A stretch of DNA of 64,000 nucleotides from Zygosaccharomyces rouxii (GCF_000026365.1 NC_012990.1:434001-498000), one strand, 5' to 3'. Positions 19,204 through 29,290 are shown, counted from the first letter of the stretch. Program-made: numbers and translations. The notes: generated by a model from the letters alone, not told the origin.

Positions 19204-20574
19204 ATGGTATCCCTGCTGCTAAGTCAATCATCAAGGGAATCTTCCTTTGATGAAAGTGATGCATCGATGGGTAGTCGCTTAACCCCTCAGAAAAATCAAA
19301 CTACTTCTCCTAAACTTGACTTAAGAACGGAAAGACTATATGTGATTAAAGAATTAGATACCAATGATGAGAAATTAATACAGATTAACAAAATGTTGAA
19401 TAGATCGAGAAAAATTACTGTTTTGACGGGAGCTGGAATATCATGTAATGCGGGCATACCTGATTTTAGATCATCGTCAGGACTTTATGAAATGGTTAAA
19501 AAGCAATTCCCAGAGATTTCAATGAGATCAGGCCAGGAAATGTTTGACATTTCACTATTTAGAGATGAATTGAAAATTTCCATGTTTGCTACGTTTATGG
19601 AAAAGTTGTACTCTAGCGTTAAATTGGCACAACCTACCAAAACTCATAGATTCATTGCTCATTTGAAAAATAGAAATAAACTTCTGAGATGTTATACCCA
19701 AAATATCGATGGATTAGAGGAAAATTTAGGATTGGAGATGTCGACTAACGAACAGGATCCAGGTGTAATTGGCACAAGTTTTAATGCACGTTGGAAGAAT
19801 TACGATGTGGTACAACTACATGGTGATTTAAAAACGTTGGCATGTACGAGATGTTTCCACGTCTTCCCATGGAATAGATACTGGTGCCGGTCATTTAGAA
19901 GAGGTGAATTACCTACTTGTCCACAGTGTGAAGAGAAAAATTTTAAACGTTGTCAAGAAGGTAAAAGACAGATTGATAATACTGGTTGTCTAAGGCCCAA
20001 TATTGTTTTATATGGGGAAAACCATCCGTCATCAGACTCAATAGCTCAAGGCTTAAATTTAGACATTTCAAGAGGTCGCTCAGATTTTTTCATTATTCTG
20101 GGAACAAGCTTGAAAGTAGATGGGATAAGGAAGGTCGTTAGACAAATAGCTAAACAAGTGCATGAACGTGGTGGAATTGTCCTTCTGATAAATAAGACAA
20201 GTATTGGAGATTCTTCGTGGCATGGTCTCATAGACTATCAAATTTTAACGGATTGTGACAGTTGGGTCGCCCATTTGCAAGAACAATTACCGGATTTTTT
20301 CAAGACCCAGGAAACTATAGATAGACAGAAGATGTTGAAGCGAGAATCAAGCGATTTGCGGAAGAAGAAGGCTGCTGAACAATTGGCTAAAAACCACATT
20401 AAAACACCTCCTGCTACGCCGAGCAGGGTGAAGTCAGAACAAGAAGAAACTTCAAAGAATAGTATTCAAAATGTTAAAAAGAGATTACTGAACGTCAACG
20501 ATGAAATACCGTCTAAAAAATCTAGAACAAACCAAGCTCCAATAGAGTCTCCATCCACGTATGCCAATCCCTGA
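19204..20574 (+). CDS. HST3: NAD-dependent histone deacetylase, Hst3/Hst4 type sirtuin
   Basis: This 456-residue class I sirtuin has GAGIS at 76-80, followed by CNAGIPDFRSSSG. TQNIDGLE and the catalytic His in VQLHGDL follow. A Cys4 zinc module (CTRC and CPQC pairs) and the NAD-binding FFIILGTSLKVDG complete the domain. Hst3 and Hst4 deacetylate histone H3 Lys56 after S phase and protect genome stability. The long gap between TQNID and LHGDL and the Lys-rich, poorly structured C-terminus (about 375-456) resemble Hst3 (447 residues). Position next to SNM1/BUB3/STI1 matches YOR025W. The C-terminal TPPATPSR segment has SP/TP-like sites, as in the phospho-degron of Hst3, but I infer this only from composition. 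Confidence 0.9.
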   Translation: MVSLLLSQSSRESSFDESDASMGSRLTPQKNQTTSPKLDLRTERLYVIKELDTNDEKLIQINKMLNRSRKITVLTGAGISCNAGIPDFRSSSGLYEMVKKQFPEISMRSGQEMFDISLFRDELKISMFATFMEKLYSSVKLAQPTKTHRFIAHLKNRNKLLRCYTQNIDGLEENLGLEMSTNEQDPGVIGTSFNARWKNYDVVQLHGDLKTLACTRCFHVFPWNRYWCRSFRRGELPTCPQCEEKNFKRCQEGKRQIDNTGCLRPNIVLYGENHPSSDSIAQGLNLDISRGRSDFFIILGTSLKVDGIRKVVRQIAKQVHERGGIVLLINKTSIGDSSWHGLIDYQILTDCDSWVAHLQEQLPDFFKTQETIDRQKMLKRESSDLRKKKAAEQLAKNHIKTPPATPSRVKSEQEETSKNSIQNVKKRLLNVNDEIPSKKSRTNQAPIESPSTYANP

Positions 20575-20739
20575 GATTTTCTTTAGCTCATAACATGGTT
20601 GGTTTGTATTATTTAATATAACTGTTCCCTCATATATTAGTTTATTTCATCGTCAAGCTCATCGCGCATACAAAAAAGATTGACGACAACAATACTGCAT
20701 TACATACTCTGTACATAGAAAAGCACACCTGTTTTCGAG

Positions 20740-21297
20740 ATGTCTATGAATCGATCTCAAGCTGAGAAGTTTAAAGATATCCATCTAAATCACAAGTACA
20801 ACTTAATCCATATGCTGCCGTCAACTGAAGTACCTGCATTGTCAGGTTTCTATCTGAAAAGTTTTTATAATGGTACTAAAAGATATCGACTAAGGTTACC
20901 TGAATCCATTGTTGAGCCAGATAGCAAATTTTGTGGTAATTGTGGTGCTGTGAGAATTCCTCTTTTCAACACGGATATGTCTATAACAGAATCCAACAAT
21001 GAGGCCACCAGTGAATCTACGAGAACTTTACAGTATACATGTCTACACTGTAAGAATCAGGCACAAGTGGCACCCGTTAGAGTACAGAAGCAGACGCCAG
21101 TGAATGTTAAGCAAAGTGTAGGAGCTAAAGAAGAGGAGCAAAAGCAAGATAAAGTGAATAAGAAAACCTCTTCAGCTAGAGAAAGGGCAAAGAAGAGGAA
21201 GAAGAGCACACTCTCTGATATGTTATCTCAAAAGAACGAAGAGAAAAAGAGCAAATCGTTTTCCTTGAGCCTTGAAAGTATGATACAGAATGATTAA
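20740..21297 (+). CDS. SNM1: RNase MRP protein subunit Snm1
   Basis: This 185-residue protein matches Snm1 (YDR478W, 198 residues), a subunit specific to RNase MRP, which cleaves rRNA precursor in the nucleolus. The N-terminal helix QAEKFKDIHLNHKYNLIHML aligns with the family. A zinc-binding arrangement is formed by CGNCG (about 67-71) and CLHC (about 106-109). The C-terminus is Lys/Arg-rich (KKRKKSTLSDMLSQK) and ends in a Ser-rich LSLESM motif shared with the S. cerevisiae protein. It is in the same order as in S. cerevisiae, between the SNF1 block and PEX29, convergent with PEX29. Confidence 0.92.
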   Translation: MSMNRSQAEKFKDIHLNHKYNLIHMLPSTEVPALSGFYLKSFYNGTKRYRLRLPESIVEPDSKFCGNCGAVRIPLFNTDMSITESNNEATSESTRTLQYTCLHCKNQAQVAPVRVQKQTPVNVKQSVGAKEEEQKQDKVNKKTSSARERAKKRKKSTLSDMLSQKNEEKKSKSFSLSLESMIQND

Positions 21298-21363
21298 CTT
21301 GACGGAAGAAAACTTATAGAGATTGGAAACTAATTATACAATTGGATTAAAAATATGCGGCGC

Positions 21364-22959
21364 CTATACCGTCATGTTTAGTAGATCGGTGAGACTGCCT
21401 AGACCGCTGAATGATTCACCCTTTGGAAGTTTCTTTGGACTTGCAGGGCTAATCACGCTGTTGATAGAATTGTTTGATTCGCTTCTATCTATTGCGGGTT
21501 TAGTCTCTTCAGAATGGGTCGATGATCCTGACATCGAATCTCTACTAACCCTACGGTGGCCGTGTGAATAGTTTTCTACCCTAGCTAAATTGACCATATC
21601 GTCTTCTTCTACTACTTCTTCTTCTTCTCCGTTCGTATCGACATAATGGTAATCCATCTGTCTTGCGCACACGTTAGTCCACATCCGTCTACGGTATCCA
21701 CCTCTCTTACCTTCCAAAGTTAAATCGTAAACCCACTTAGTACCCATATCGATATCGACATATTGTATAAATCCCTGTTCTACCCATTCTATGGGTTCTA
21801 AATCTAATGCCCATGAGTCTTCAGCTTCAACCCATTCCCATTCTACTGGTGGTTTAACTTCTTCTAAAGTTGGCGCACAGTGAAGTGCAATGTCCTCCTG
21901 TTCTATTCGCAAATCTGAGAACAAAGTGTAATCATCGTTAGAAAAACCTACTAAAACCCAACATTTATCCTTTTCAGAGAATTTTTGGATTTCAAAGACC
22001 GATACTAATTTATTCTCTCTAACTTCTGTGTATCGCAGGTGTTCATTAATGATATTTTCAAATCTATTGGTGAGAGTTAACACTCTGAGTCTTGTTTCTT
22101 CTGAATTAACCCTGGATAAAAACCATTCCCTAAATTTTGGATGAAGCATAAAGGCCAAGAACCATCCAAAAGCCACAAAAAAACCTTTGACCGGTAGATG
22201 TTTGCTCAGAGTGTCCAGGAAAAGGGCATTTATTAAGCCTACCACTAACAGTATGAAAAATACAGCAGTAGAGATTTTTTCATTTGTAAAATAGGCAAAT
22301 TTCGTCAACCACACACTTATGAAATCATAGAAAGAGACATATATCATCATGTGGTTTTGCAGATCAGTCAGATTTAGTATGAATTCTTGGCTCAATTCTG
22401 GGACCGGTTTAGGTACCACAGGTTTCCTCAGAGGTAGACCTTGGGCAGGTGTTGGGTTTCCATCCAAATACATGGAGTAATTGGGTTTATGCATGTAAAG
22501 ATAATGAGGGACCATAACTCCAAACAGAAGGTAAAATATGGGTAACGAAGTGAGTGTGGGTAAAGGTTTCATAACTGCATGTGTATAAATCAACATAATC
22601 GAAATAGTGTAGGCTGGGTTTGCCCAACTGAAAACTTCAATTATCTCATCAAGTATAGCAAAGGGCTGACTTAATCTAGCATTCATCAGTCTAAAATTTC
22701 GACTCATTGTGTTGACAGACAAACCAGGTCTATCCTTAGCAAACTGTTTCCTCTTTGCCAAACTGTTTATAGCAACATCTGACCCTGGTGGGAGTGCCAT
22801 CCTCATTATCTTCTCCACAAGGTTGTCCGTTAGCAGTTTTTGGATACCAGCACTAGAGAGACTTGAGCCACTACCATTACCAGCACTGCTACTACCAGTA
22901 GATGTGGCCCCACCAGAGCTAGATCCACTAGGTTTCCCACTACCCAGTTTCACACTCAT
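21364..22959 (-). CDS. PEX29: Peroxisomal membrane protein Pex29
   Basis: This 531-residue protein belongs to the Pex28/29/30/31/32 family, which shapes peroxisomes and peroxisome-ER contact sites. A Gly/Ser-rich N-terminus precedes the reticulon-like membrane region with hydrophobic segments at about 117-157 and 232-272. The dysferlin domain follows, with the paired motifs WEWVEAEDSW (about 374-383) and RRRMWTNVC (about 424-432). The tail is Ser-rich. Length fits Pex29 (YDR479C, 554 residues), and the SNM1 neighbour is conserved. It is divergent from BUB3. Confidence 0.92.
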   Translation of the reverse strand: MSVKLGSGKPSGSSSGGATSTGSSSAGNGSGSSLSSAGIQKLLTDNLVEKIMRMALPPGSDVAINSLAKRKQFAKDRPGLSVNTMSRNFRLMNARLSQPFAILDEIIEVFSWANPAYTISIMLIYTHAVMKPLPTLTSLPIFYLLFGVMVPHYLYMHKPNYSMYLDGNPTPAQGLPLRKPVVPKPVPELSQEFILNLTDLQNHMMIYVSFYDFISVWLTKFAYFTNEKISTAVFFILLVVGLINALFLDTLSKHLPVKGFFVAFGWFLAFMLHPKFREWFLSRVNSEETRLRVLTLTNRFENIINEHLRYTEVRENKLVSVFEIQKFSEKDKCWVLVGFSNDDYTLFSDLRIEQEDIALHCAPTLEEVKPPVEWEWVEAEDSWALDLEPIEWVEQGFIQYVDIDMGTKWVYDLTLEGKRGGYRRRMWTNVCARQMDYHYVDTNGEEEEVVEEDDMVNLARVENYSHGHRRVSRDSMSGSSTHSEETKPAIDRSESNNSINSVISPASPKKLPKGESFSGLGSLTDLLNMTV

Positions 22960-23285
22960 ACACGTTTGCTTTTACCAATGGTTTTGATCTGAATTTAATT
23001 TGATTTGATTTAGGCTAAGGTTTAACCTTCAAGGGAAAGGGCAATATAAAAATCAACAACAGTAGTTCGAATCACACCTATGCTAATCCAATAGATCACT
23101 CAGTCTCGATGGAATTTGGTTTAACTTTTCTAATAGGCCTTTAAACCAATATATATTCGCCCTTATAGTTGTAAATCGTCAAATGTTATTGTTATAAGGA
23201 AGTGCCTTTGATGTTATGTTGAACAAAGCCGATTTCAACAAATAGTAAAATACACTTAAGTTGTTAAAGAGCTAAGAAGTTGAGG
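22960..23285. other. Divergent PEX29 / BUB3 promoter region
   Basis: This 326-bp AT-rich gap should hold both promoters. I recognise no confident factor-binding site and no small gene in it. Confidence 0.5.
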
Positions 23286-24269
23286 ATGGCTGTTCACGAT
23301 GTGGTGGAGGTTGATGAAGTTGCCGAAGATTATTTAAGTGACGTAGTTATTATGGGATCCCTACGACAGCTAGTTGTAACAGCTTGGGATGGTACGCTTT
23401 CAATATATGATTATGATGAACAAGAAAGAAGGGTTAGTCTGAATACTGTGCTGCGACATGCTTTCCCATTATTGAGCTGCTGCGTACTTTTCCCCAGTGG
23501 TGGTTACAAGCCAGAGATATATTGTGGTGATGTACAGGGCCAAGTCCTATTGGTAGATTTAGAATTGGGAAAATTCATACCAATGGGGGGCAATACAGCT
23601 CAGTTGGGAATTTCCAGTCTTTGCAGTTATAAGAATCAAGTCATATGTGGATCTTGGGATGGCTTTTTACAAGTTATTGATTGTCGAAGTCAAAATGTTG
23701 TGTATCAGCAGCGGTTGAATGATAAAATATTGAGCATAGATGCACATGGAGACAAGCTGGTAGTTGCCACTACGAAGAATACGGTGCTTTGGTGGAAATT
23801 GCCCTTGCAGGCTAGTGATTTTGGTGCAGAAGTGGAATCAGGACTAAAGTTTCAGACAAGACGTATAAAATTGACACCGAGAGGTGATGGATACGTTTCC
23901 AGCTCATTGGATGGACGTGTGGCTGTAGAATTTTTCCAAGATGATACAAAGAAGTTTGCCTTTAGATGTCATCGAATGAATTTGGCTGATACGAGTTTTG
24001 TATTCCCCGTCAATGCATTAGCGTTTGTACCGAATTCCACTATTCTATATACTGGTGGATCAGATGGATGTGTGTCTTGTTGGAATTTAGCTACGAGAAA
24101 GAAAGTGGATCAATTGGCAAAATTTAATGAAAACAGTGTCGTACAGCTGGACTGTGACGGTAAAATTCTTTGTGTGGCCACTTCTGATGACTCTTTCAAA
24201 ACGAATGCAGTTGTTAACCAAGATACGGAATTACAAGCTAGTAGACTCTATTTAGTATTCTTAAACTAG
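23286..24269 (+). CDS. BUB3: Spindle checkpoint WD40 protein Bub3
   Basis: The ATG at 23286 gives 327 residues; the frame is open two codons further upstream to a TTG, which I reject. It is a WD40 beta-propeller of the Bub3/Rae1 family that loads Bub1 and Mad3 onto phosphorylated Spc105 at kinetochores. Family signatures include TAWDGTLSIYD (about 31-41), CGSWDGFLQVID (about 122-133), SSLDGRVAVEFF (about 208-219), FRCHR and YTGGSDGCVSCWNL. Length compares with S. cerevisiae Bub3 (YOR026W, 341 residues). It is convergent with RKM4, with only ten bases between the stop codons. The neighbour STI1 (YOR027W) is conserved. Confidence 0.95.
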   Translation: MAVHDVVEVDEVAEDYLSDVVIMGSLRQLVVTAWDGTLSIYDYDEQERRVSLNTVLRHAFPLLSCCVLFPSGGYKPEIYCGDVQGQVLLVDLELGKFIPMGGNTAQLGISSLCSYKNQVICGSWDGFLQVIDCRSQNVVYQQRLNDKILSIDAHGDKLVVATTKNTVLWWKLPLQASDFGAEVESGLKFQTRRIKLTPRGDGYVSSSLDGRVAVEFFQDDTKKFAFRCHRMNLADTSFVFPVNALAFVPNSTILYTGGSDGCVSCWNLATRKKVDQLAKFNENSVVQLDCDGKILCVATSDDSFKTNAVVNQDTELQASRLYLVFLN

Positions 24270-24279
24270 GACTAGGAAG

Positions 24280-25764
24280 CTAATGCGTACGTTTTCTCTT
24301 GGACTCGTTTTTAGTCTTTTGAGCAGGTGCAACTCTTTTCTTTAAAATATTATCCATAAGCTTAACATCGTCTATGACTTGGAATTTTTCCCCCAAGGAA
24401 AGGTAACAATTTTGTAGGGATTCTACTTCACTTTGTAGCACTCTTTGAGCCATAATCCCTCTCTGAACATCCACATCATGTACATATTGATGAATTGGTG
24501 TTACTTCTCTGAAGGAATGGTTTGGATATTGCCGTAGACGTTCGTCTATGCAGTGTTCGAACAATTTCAAGCATTTGATTGTCAGACGACCACTTTCCAC
24601 TAGCTGTAAGCACTTTTTAACCACTCTTTGCAACTCTCTCTCTAAATTTTCACCTACATTGGGGATCTGTAAAATAACCGTTAGAACTTGTAAGAGTAAC
24701 AGGCATTCAGGAATAACCTGGCCATCAATGAAGCAATCATAGGACTCTAGGACGATCTGCTCCTGGTCCAAATGTTCTAAGATAGTTTCATCATTCTGTA
24801 ATAACTGCAAACAGATTTGAAAGAATTCCTCTGGTGCTTCTCTTTGCAATACTTGTGTAATACATGACAACGGCAGTTCACCAAAATCAAATTGAGATCC
24901 ATCCCATTCCACATAACCGTATCTTCTTAAGATTTCTGCGTTAGGATGTTCACCATAAAAATTGTAAACTTGTTGGCCCATCTTGATAGGTTTCACAGAA
25001 ACCATCTTTAAACTTTCTTTATCGTAAACCAAGTGTGCGTTGAATTGTTTTGTATCTGCATTTAGAGTATCTGCCAAAGGGACCATCGATTTCATATATT
25101 TATCATGGGCCACATTCGATTCCCCTTCTTCTTCTTCGCCCTCATCTTCATCCTCATCATCTTCATCATCTTCACCCTTTAAATCCACATCAAATGAATA
25201 TGACATGATAACACTTGCCACATGCACAAATTCTTCAAATGTCAATTGGCCAATTTTCGATTGAAATTCGGGGCCAAAGTTTTGTATGTATTTTAGTATT
25301 TGGCGGTACATTTCTTGAGATTCGTCGGCTCCCAATCTACCCACCACTAGAGAAGGCTCTAATGCCGCCAACTGATCAGCGGACCAGTATACCAAAGTAT
25401 TCAGATCTTGGGATTTTGGTAGCACTTGTAAATAGTTCCACCAGAAACTCTGTTGTCCCATCACTTTAATCTCGTAAACCATACAAAGGATTAAACCTTC
25501 CCAATGTCCCAATTCCTGCCAAAATACATCTTTTAGCTGCGGGAAATCACGAACAAGTTGAGAAGTCGCCACGTTTAGAACTGAAGATCTGGGGATCTCA
25601 AATAGCACTTCATCAGAGCCTATATCCTGGGACGCAAGCACACATCTACCTTGATTTACACTTCGCAAATCACCAACGAATATCTTGGGGGAAATTTCAA
25701 TTCTGGCAGAGGATACTAACCAATGATAAAATCCATCTGTGGCTTCATCGAATGACGCCATCAT
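24280..25764 (-). CDS. RKM4: SET-domain ribosomal lysine methyltransferase Rkm4
   Basis: The frame is open upstream to a TTG, but the first ATG at 25764 gives 494 residues, the same as S. cerevisiae Rkm4 (YDR257C), which monomethylates ribosomal protein Rpl42. The split SET domain runs from about 30 to 300: it begins at GRCVLASQDI, is interrupted by an acidic, low-complexity insertion (about 195-215), and ends with FYGEHPNAEILRRYGYVEW, the S-adenosylmethionine pocket. The C-terminal Rubisco-LSMT-type helical domain follows. The upstream gap carries PAC and RRPE motifs, as expected for a gene co-expressed with ribosome biogenesis. In S. cerevisiae it lies on chromosome IV near YAP6, paralogue of the STI1 neighbour CIN5, which explains its place here. 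Confidence 0.9.
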   Translation of the reverse strand: MMASFDEATDGFYHWLVSSARIEISPKIFVGDLRSVNQGRCVLASQDIGSDEVLFEIPRSSVLNVATSQLVRDFPQLKDVFWQELGHWEGLILCMVYEIKVMGQQSFWWNYLQVLPKSQDLNTLVYWSADQLAALEPSLVVGRLGADESQEMYRQILKYIQNFGPEFQSKIGQLTFEEFVHVASVIMSYSFDVDLKGEDDEDDEDEDEGEEEEGESNVAHDKYMKSMVPLADTLNADTKQFNAHLVYDKESLKMVSVKPIKMGQQVYNFYGEHPNAEILRRYGYVEWDGSQFDFGELPLSCITQVLQREAPEEFFQICLQLLQNDETILEHLDQEQIVLESYDCFIDGQVIPECLLLLQVLTVILQIPNVGENLERELQRVVKKCLQLVESGRLTIKCLKLFEHCIDERLRQYPNHSFREVTPIHQYVHDVDVQRGIMAQRVLQSEVESLQNCYLSLGEKFQVIDDVKLMDNILKKRVAPAQKTKNESKRKRTH

Positions 25765-25836
25765 ATCCTCAATATAATACTTCAAAAGGCCTATTAGTTG
25801 TCTTTATCCTTGTTATTGTTGGTGATAATATGAGAT

Positions 25837-25859
25837 GCGATGAGCTTGGAATTTTTCAC
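25837..25859. promoter_or_regulatory. PAC and RRPE motifs in the RKM4 / STI1 divergent region
   Basis: GCGATGAGCT (PAC, bound by Dot6/Tod6) at 25837-25846 is followed within a few bases by GAATTTTTCA, the reverse of an RRPE (bound by Stb3). The pair lies about 75-95 bp upstream of RKM4 and is probably the RKM4 promoter rather than the STI1 one. Confidence 0.7.
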
Positions 25860-25876
25860 TCACCGTTAACGACGTA

Positions 25877-25889
25877 GAAAGTTCCAGAA
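25877..25889. promoter_or_regulatory. Heat-shock element upstream of STI1
   Basis: GAAAGTTCCAGAA fits GAAnnTTCnnGAA exactly. TATAAAA follows at 25917-25923 and the STI1 ATG at 25999. This spacing is that of an Hsf1-driven promoter. Confidence 0.85.
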
Positions 25890-25998
25890 TGGTGAAAACT
25901 TCAACCTCCCTTGAAGTATAAAAAGGACCCGAATTCCGATAGTCGATAGCGTATCATCTGCCAATAGTCCATCGGCAAATAACCAATCTGAGATTAGA

Positions 25999-27717
25999 AT
26001 GAGCGCTGATGAATTTAAGCAGCAAGGTAATGCTGCATTTCTTGCAAAAGATTATGTGAAGGCTATCGATCTTTTTACCAAGGCCATTGAAGTTTCAGAA
26101 ACCCCAAACCACGTTCTATATTCCAACAGGTCTGCATGCTATGCATCTAACAAGAAGTTTGAAGAGGCATTGAAAGATGCTGAGGAGTGTGTTAAGATTA
26201 GTCCTAGCTGGTCTAAAGGTTATAACAGAGTGGGAGCCGCCCAATTTGGTCTTTCTCAATTGGATGAAGCTGAGAAGAGTTACAAGAGAGCATTAGAATT
26301 GGATTCCAGTAATAAGGCTGCAAAAGATGGGTTAGAACATGTGCAAAGTGCAAAGGCAGGTCCTCAAATGCCAGATTTAGGTCTTTCTCAAATGTTTAAC
26401 GACCCTAATTTGATCCAAAATTTGAAGAATAATCCAAAGACTGCTGATATGATGAAAGATCCACAATTGGTGGCTAAATTAGAAGGTTACAGGAATAACC
26501 CACAGTCAATCAGTCAGGATCTCTTCACCGACAAAAGGTTAATGACTATTATGGCTGCCTTGTTGGGTATTGACTTGAACATGGGTGATCCTAGTGCTGG
26601 TAGTGAGGCACAAGAATCTGCCAAGCCAAAAGAACCAGAATCAAATCCAGAACCTAGAAAAGAACCAAAACAAGAGCCAAAGCAAGAACCAGAAGCCATG
26701 GAAGTTGATGAAGAACCTAACTCCAGAGTTGCCGCAGAAGCGGAGAAAGCCGAAGGTAATAAGCTTTACAAAGCCCGTCAATTTGAAGAGGCCATCGAAC
26801 ATTACAACAAGGCCTGGGAATTACACAAGGATATCACTTACTTGAACAACCGTTCTGCAGCTGAATTCGAAAAAGGTGATTACGATACTGCAATCAAGAC
26901 TTTGAATGATGCCGTGGAACAAGGTAGGGAATTGAGGGCTGATTACAAGACTATTGCCAAGTCATTCGCTCGTATTGGTAATGCTTACTACAAGTTGAAA
27001 GATTTGAGGAAAGCAATTGAACATTACAACAGATCTTTGACTGAGCACAGAACTGCTGAAGTTCTCAACAAACTGAGATCCACTGAGAAGGAGCTAAAGA
27101 AAGCCGAATCTGAAGCCTACGTCAATCCTGAAAAGGCAGAAGAAGCTCGTTTACAAGGTAAGGAATTCTTCACCAAGGGTGATTGGCCAAATGCTGTCAA
27201 GGCTTACACAGAAATGGTTAAGAGAGCTCCTCAAGATGCCAGAGGTTTCTCCAACAGAGCTGCTGCATTGGCAAAACTAATGTCTTTCCCTGAAGCTATC
27301 GAAGATTGTAACAAAGCTGTTTCCATTGATCCAAATTTCGTCAGAGCTTACATTAGAAAGGCAACTGCTCAAATTGCTGTCAAAGAATTTGCAGCCGCTA
27401 TTGAGACTCTAAACATTGCTCGTGAAAAGGACGCTCAAGTAAACAAGGGTGCTAACGTTAGAGAAATTGATCAACTACATGCCAAGGCTTCCAGTCAAAG
27501 ATTCCAACCAGCTAGTGACAACGAAACTCCAGAACAGACTTACGAAAGAGCAATGAGAGATCCTGAAGTTGCATCTATCATGAAAGACCCTGTGATGCAA
27601 AGTATCTTATCTCAAGCTCAACAAGATCCTGCTGCTCTACAGGAACACATCAAGAATCCTGAAGTGTTCAACAAGATTCAAGTTTTGATCCAAGCAGGTA
27701 TCATCCGTACTCGTTAA
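25999..27717 (+). CDS. STI1: Hsp70-Hsp90 organising co-chaperone Sti1
   Basis: This 572-residue cytosolic protein moves clients from Hsp70 (Ssa1) to Hsp90 and inhibits the Hsp90 ATPase. Domains in order are TPR1 (about 4-115), DP1 with NPNLIQNLKNNP and DPQLVAKLEGYRNNPQ (about 130-185), a charged Pro/Glu-rich linker (about 205-240), TPR2A (about 245-360), TPR2B (about 380-505) and DP2 (about 515-572), with the final MKDPVMQSIL and NPEVFNKIQVL motifs. Length is close to S. cerevisiae Sti1 (YOR027W, 589 residues). Codon bias suggests high expression, and a heat-shock element is upstream. It is the last gene of the YOR/YDR synteny block. Confidence 0.97.
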   Translation: MSADEFKQQGNAAFLAKDYVKAIDLFTKAIEVSETPNHVLYSNRSACYASNKKFEEALKDAEECVKISPSWSKGYNRVGAAQFGLSQLDEAEKSYKRALELDSSNKAAKDGLEHVQSAKAGPQMPDLGLSQMFNDPNLIQNLKNNPKTADMMKDPQLVAKLEGYRNNPQSISQDLFTDKRLMTIMAALLGIDLNMGDPSAGSEAQESAKPKEPESNPEPRKEPKQEPKQEPEAMEVDEEPNSRVAAEAEKAEGNKLYKARQFEEAIEHYNKAWELHKDITYLNNRSAAEFEKGDYDTAIKTLNDAVEQGRELRADYKTIAKSFARIGNAYYKLKDLRKAIEHYNRSLTEHRTAEVLNKLRSTEKELKKAESEAYVNPEKAEEARLQGKEFFTKGDWPNAVKAYTEMVKRAPQDARGFSNRAAALAKLMSFPEAIEDCNKAVSIDPNFVRAYIRKATAQIAVKEFAAAIETLNIAREKDAQVNKGANVREIDQLHAKASSQRFQPASDNETPEQTYERAMRDPEVASIMKDPVMQSILSQAQQDPAALQEHIKNPEVFNKIQVLIQAGIIRTR

Positions 27718-28769
27718 TAATATCTTAGGTAATTTTTATATATATGCATGGAATATTACGACTGTATTATGTTTGTCGATACCTATATTCAATTATCAAT
27801 CTTTCTTCTTCCCTAACATTTGTAAAGTCCTCCAATAAAATAATACAACTGCTAGTTTACCATTCATCATGTTTAAATTAATAGTGCGCTCGCCTCTCAA
27901 TTTTATGTTATGTAGCGAACGAGTTGTATTCGATAAATAAAAAAAGCATTACTTGACAAGTAAGAAAAACAAAAGGAAGATGACATTGCACGATTTATTC
28001 GGCCTAAGAAAAGAAAACATACTGTTCACAATCTTATTCCGAATTACGCTGATCAATCAAACTAACTTTCCGTAGTTTCCTAGTTATAATGTGAAATCGT
28101 CGCCTTGTCGTGAACACCACTACAAATTGCTTTCAGGAATGTGTTACCCCATTGCAAGCAAAACTAACGCAAGACATTTTACCAAATTCACAAGGTAATC
28201 GATCAGGGACTCAATTATCGTTATAATTAAACACTTTTTGATAAGAATATCATCGACTTATTAGTAACAAAAGGACCCAATCTAGTGAAACACTCTAGTG
28301 AAAGTAAAGCTATTCTTGATATTCATCTTATAGATTTCCATTTAAATATCTACCTCTGTTGTGAGAGCCAAATTTGTACGCCAATCCCACATTAAGGTTA
28401 CTTTTTGCATGTTTTTCTTATCGCATTGTTTCTACGCAGAGAACATCCAAGCGGTGTAAATCCTATTGTTAAAAAAGTTTCTAGAACGCGAGTTGTCTCT
28501 CTTTAGCCTTAATGGATAATTTTTCTTGGAAGGTGTGCATTATATAGAACTAACATTCCTCCACCAGCATACTCTTGAAGAATAACTATTCTTTTTACGG
28601 ATAAAGCAACGATTACTATCGCTTGAAGATGACTTACGGCCTTGAGTTTATGATTTCTGTAGGGGTAGCTCTCGAATACCCTTTGAAATCTATTGTAATA
28701 TGCTACATTTCAGCCCATGAACTTGACTGAAATGGGTAATTTTTCTTTTTGAAATTCATTTTTAAATGG
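27718..28769. other. AT-rich intergenic stretch after STI1
   Basis: About 1 kb has no plausible gene on either strand. It lies 3' of the gag relic (which reads leftward), so it may contain decayed pol sequence. Minus-strand conceptual translations near 28500-28750 are broken by many stops, and I recognise no protease, reverse transcriptase or integrase motif. Confidence 0.5.
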
Positions 28770-29290
28770 CTACTGAATGCACATCACCTTGGTATGTTGT
28801 AAAGAGTCCATTGGGGAGGAAGTCGCTTTCTTATATCTACAATCTTTAGCAAAGTGGCCAATTTTATTACAATTGTAACAATGATTGATTTTTCTCAAAA
28901 ATTGATTACCTTCCTGCGAGTTCGAACTGATATCGTTTATTCTTTGTAAAGCCCTTGAATCTTTTGTGAGTGGATCTTCGGTAATTTTGTTATTACGTTG
29001 GGCGGTATCACGAGAATGCTTTCTATCCACGGGAGTTCCATAGTCCTCTGCCGTTGCTAGCTCCATCGCTTCCACACATGTTTGGGTTCCTTATGATTTA
29101 CAGCTCTTTCTACTTGGTCTTGAAGCCCTATGGTATATATTTGTACGACCATTTCCTCATCTAAATTTTGTTGGATCTCTAGGTCTTTCAAAGCTTCTCC
29201 AAATGCAAGGTTATAGTCCTGGACAGATCCTTATTGACGAGTCTGTAATAGTTCTTTTAGGACAAGCAATCTTCATCTTTCTCCTCTGCT
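28770..29290 (-). pseudogene. Decayed Ty3/gypsy retrotransposon gag
   Basis: The minus strand encodes pieces of a gypsy-type Gag. The segment from about 29230 down to 29080 reads as a capsid-like helix region (SVQDYNLAFGEALKDLE, then VVQIYTIGLQDQVERAV), as in retrotransposon gag domains. It is followed after a frameshift near 29075-29080 by a 101-codon open frame with a CCHC zinc knuckle, CYNCNKIGHFAKDC. An in-frame TAA (29231-29233) interrupts the capsid part. No intact pol and no confident LTR pair are visible, so this is an inactive fragment. Insertion near tRNA genes is typical of Ty3-like elements; the tRNA-Ala gene is about 600 bp away. Confidence 0.8.
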
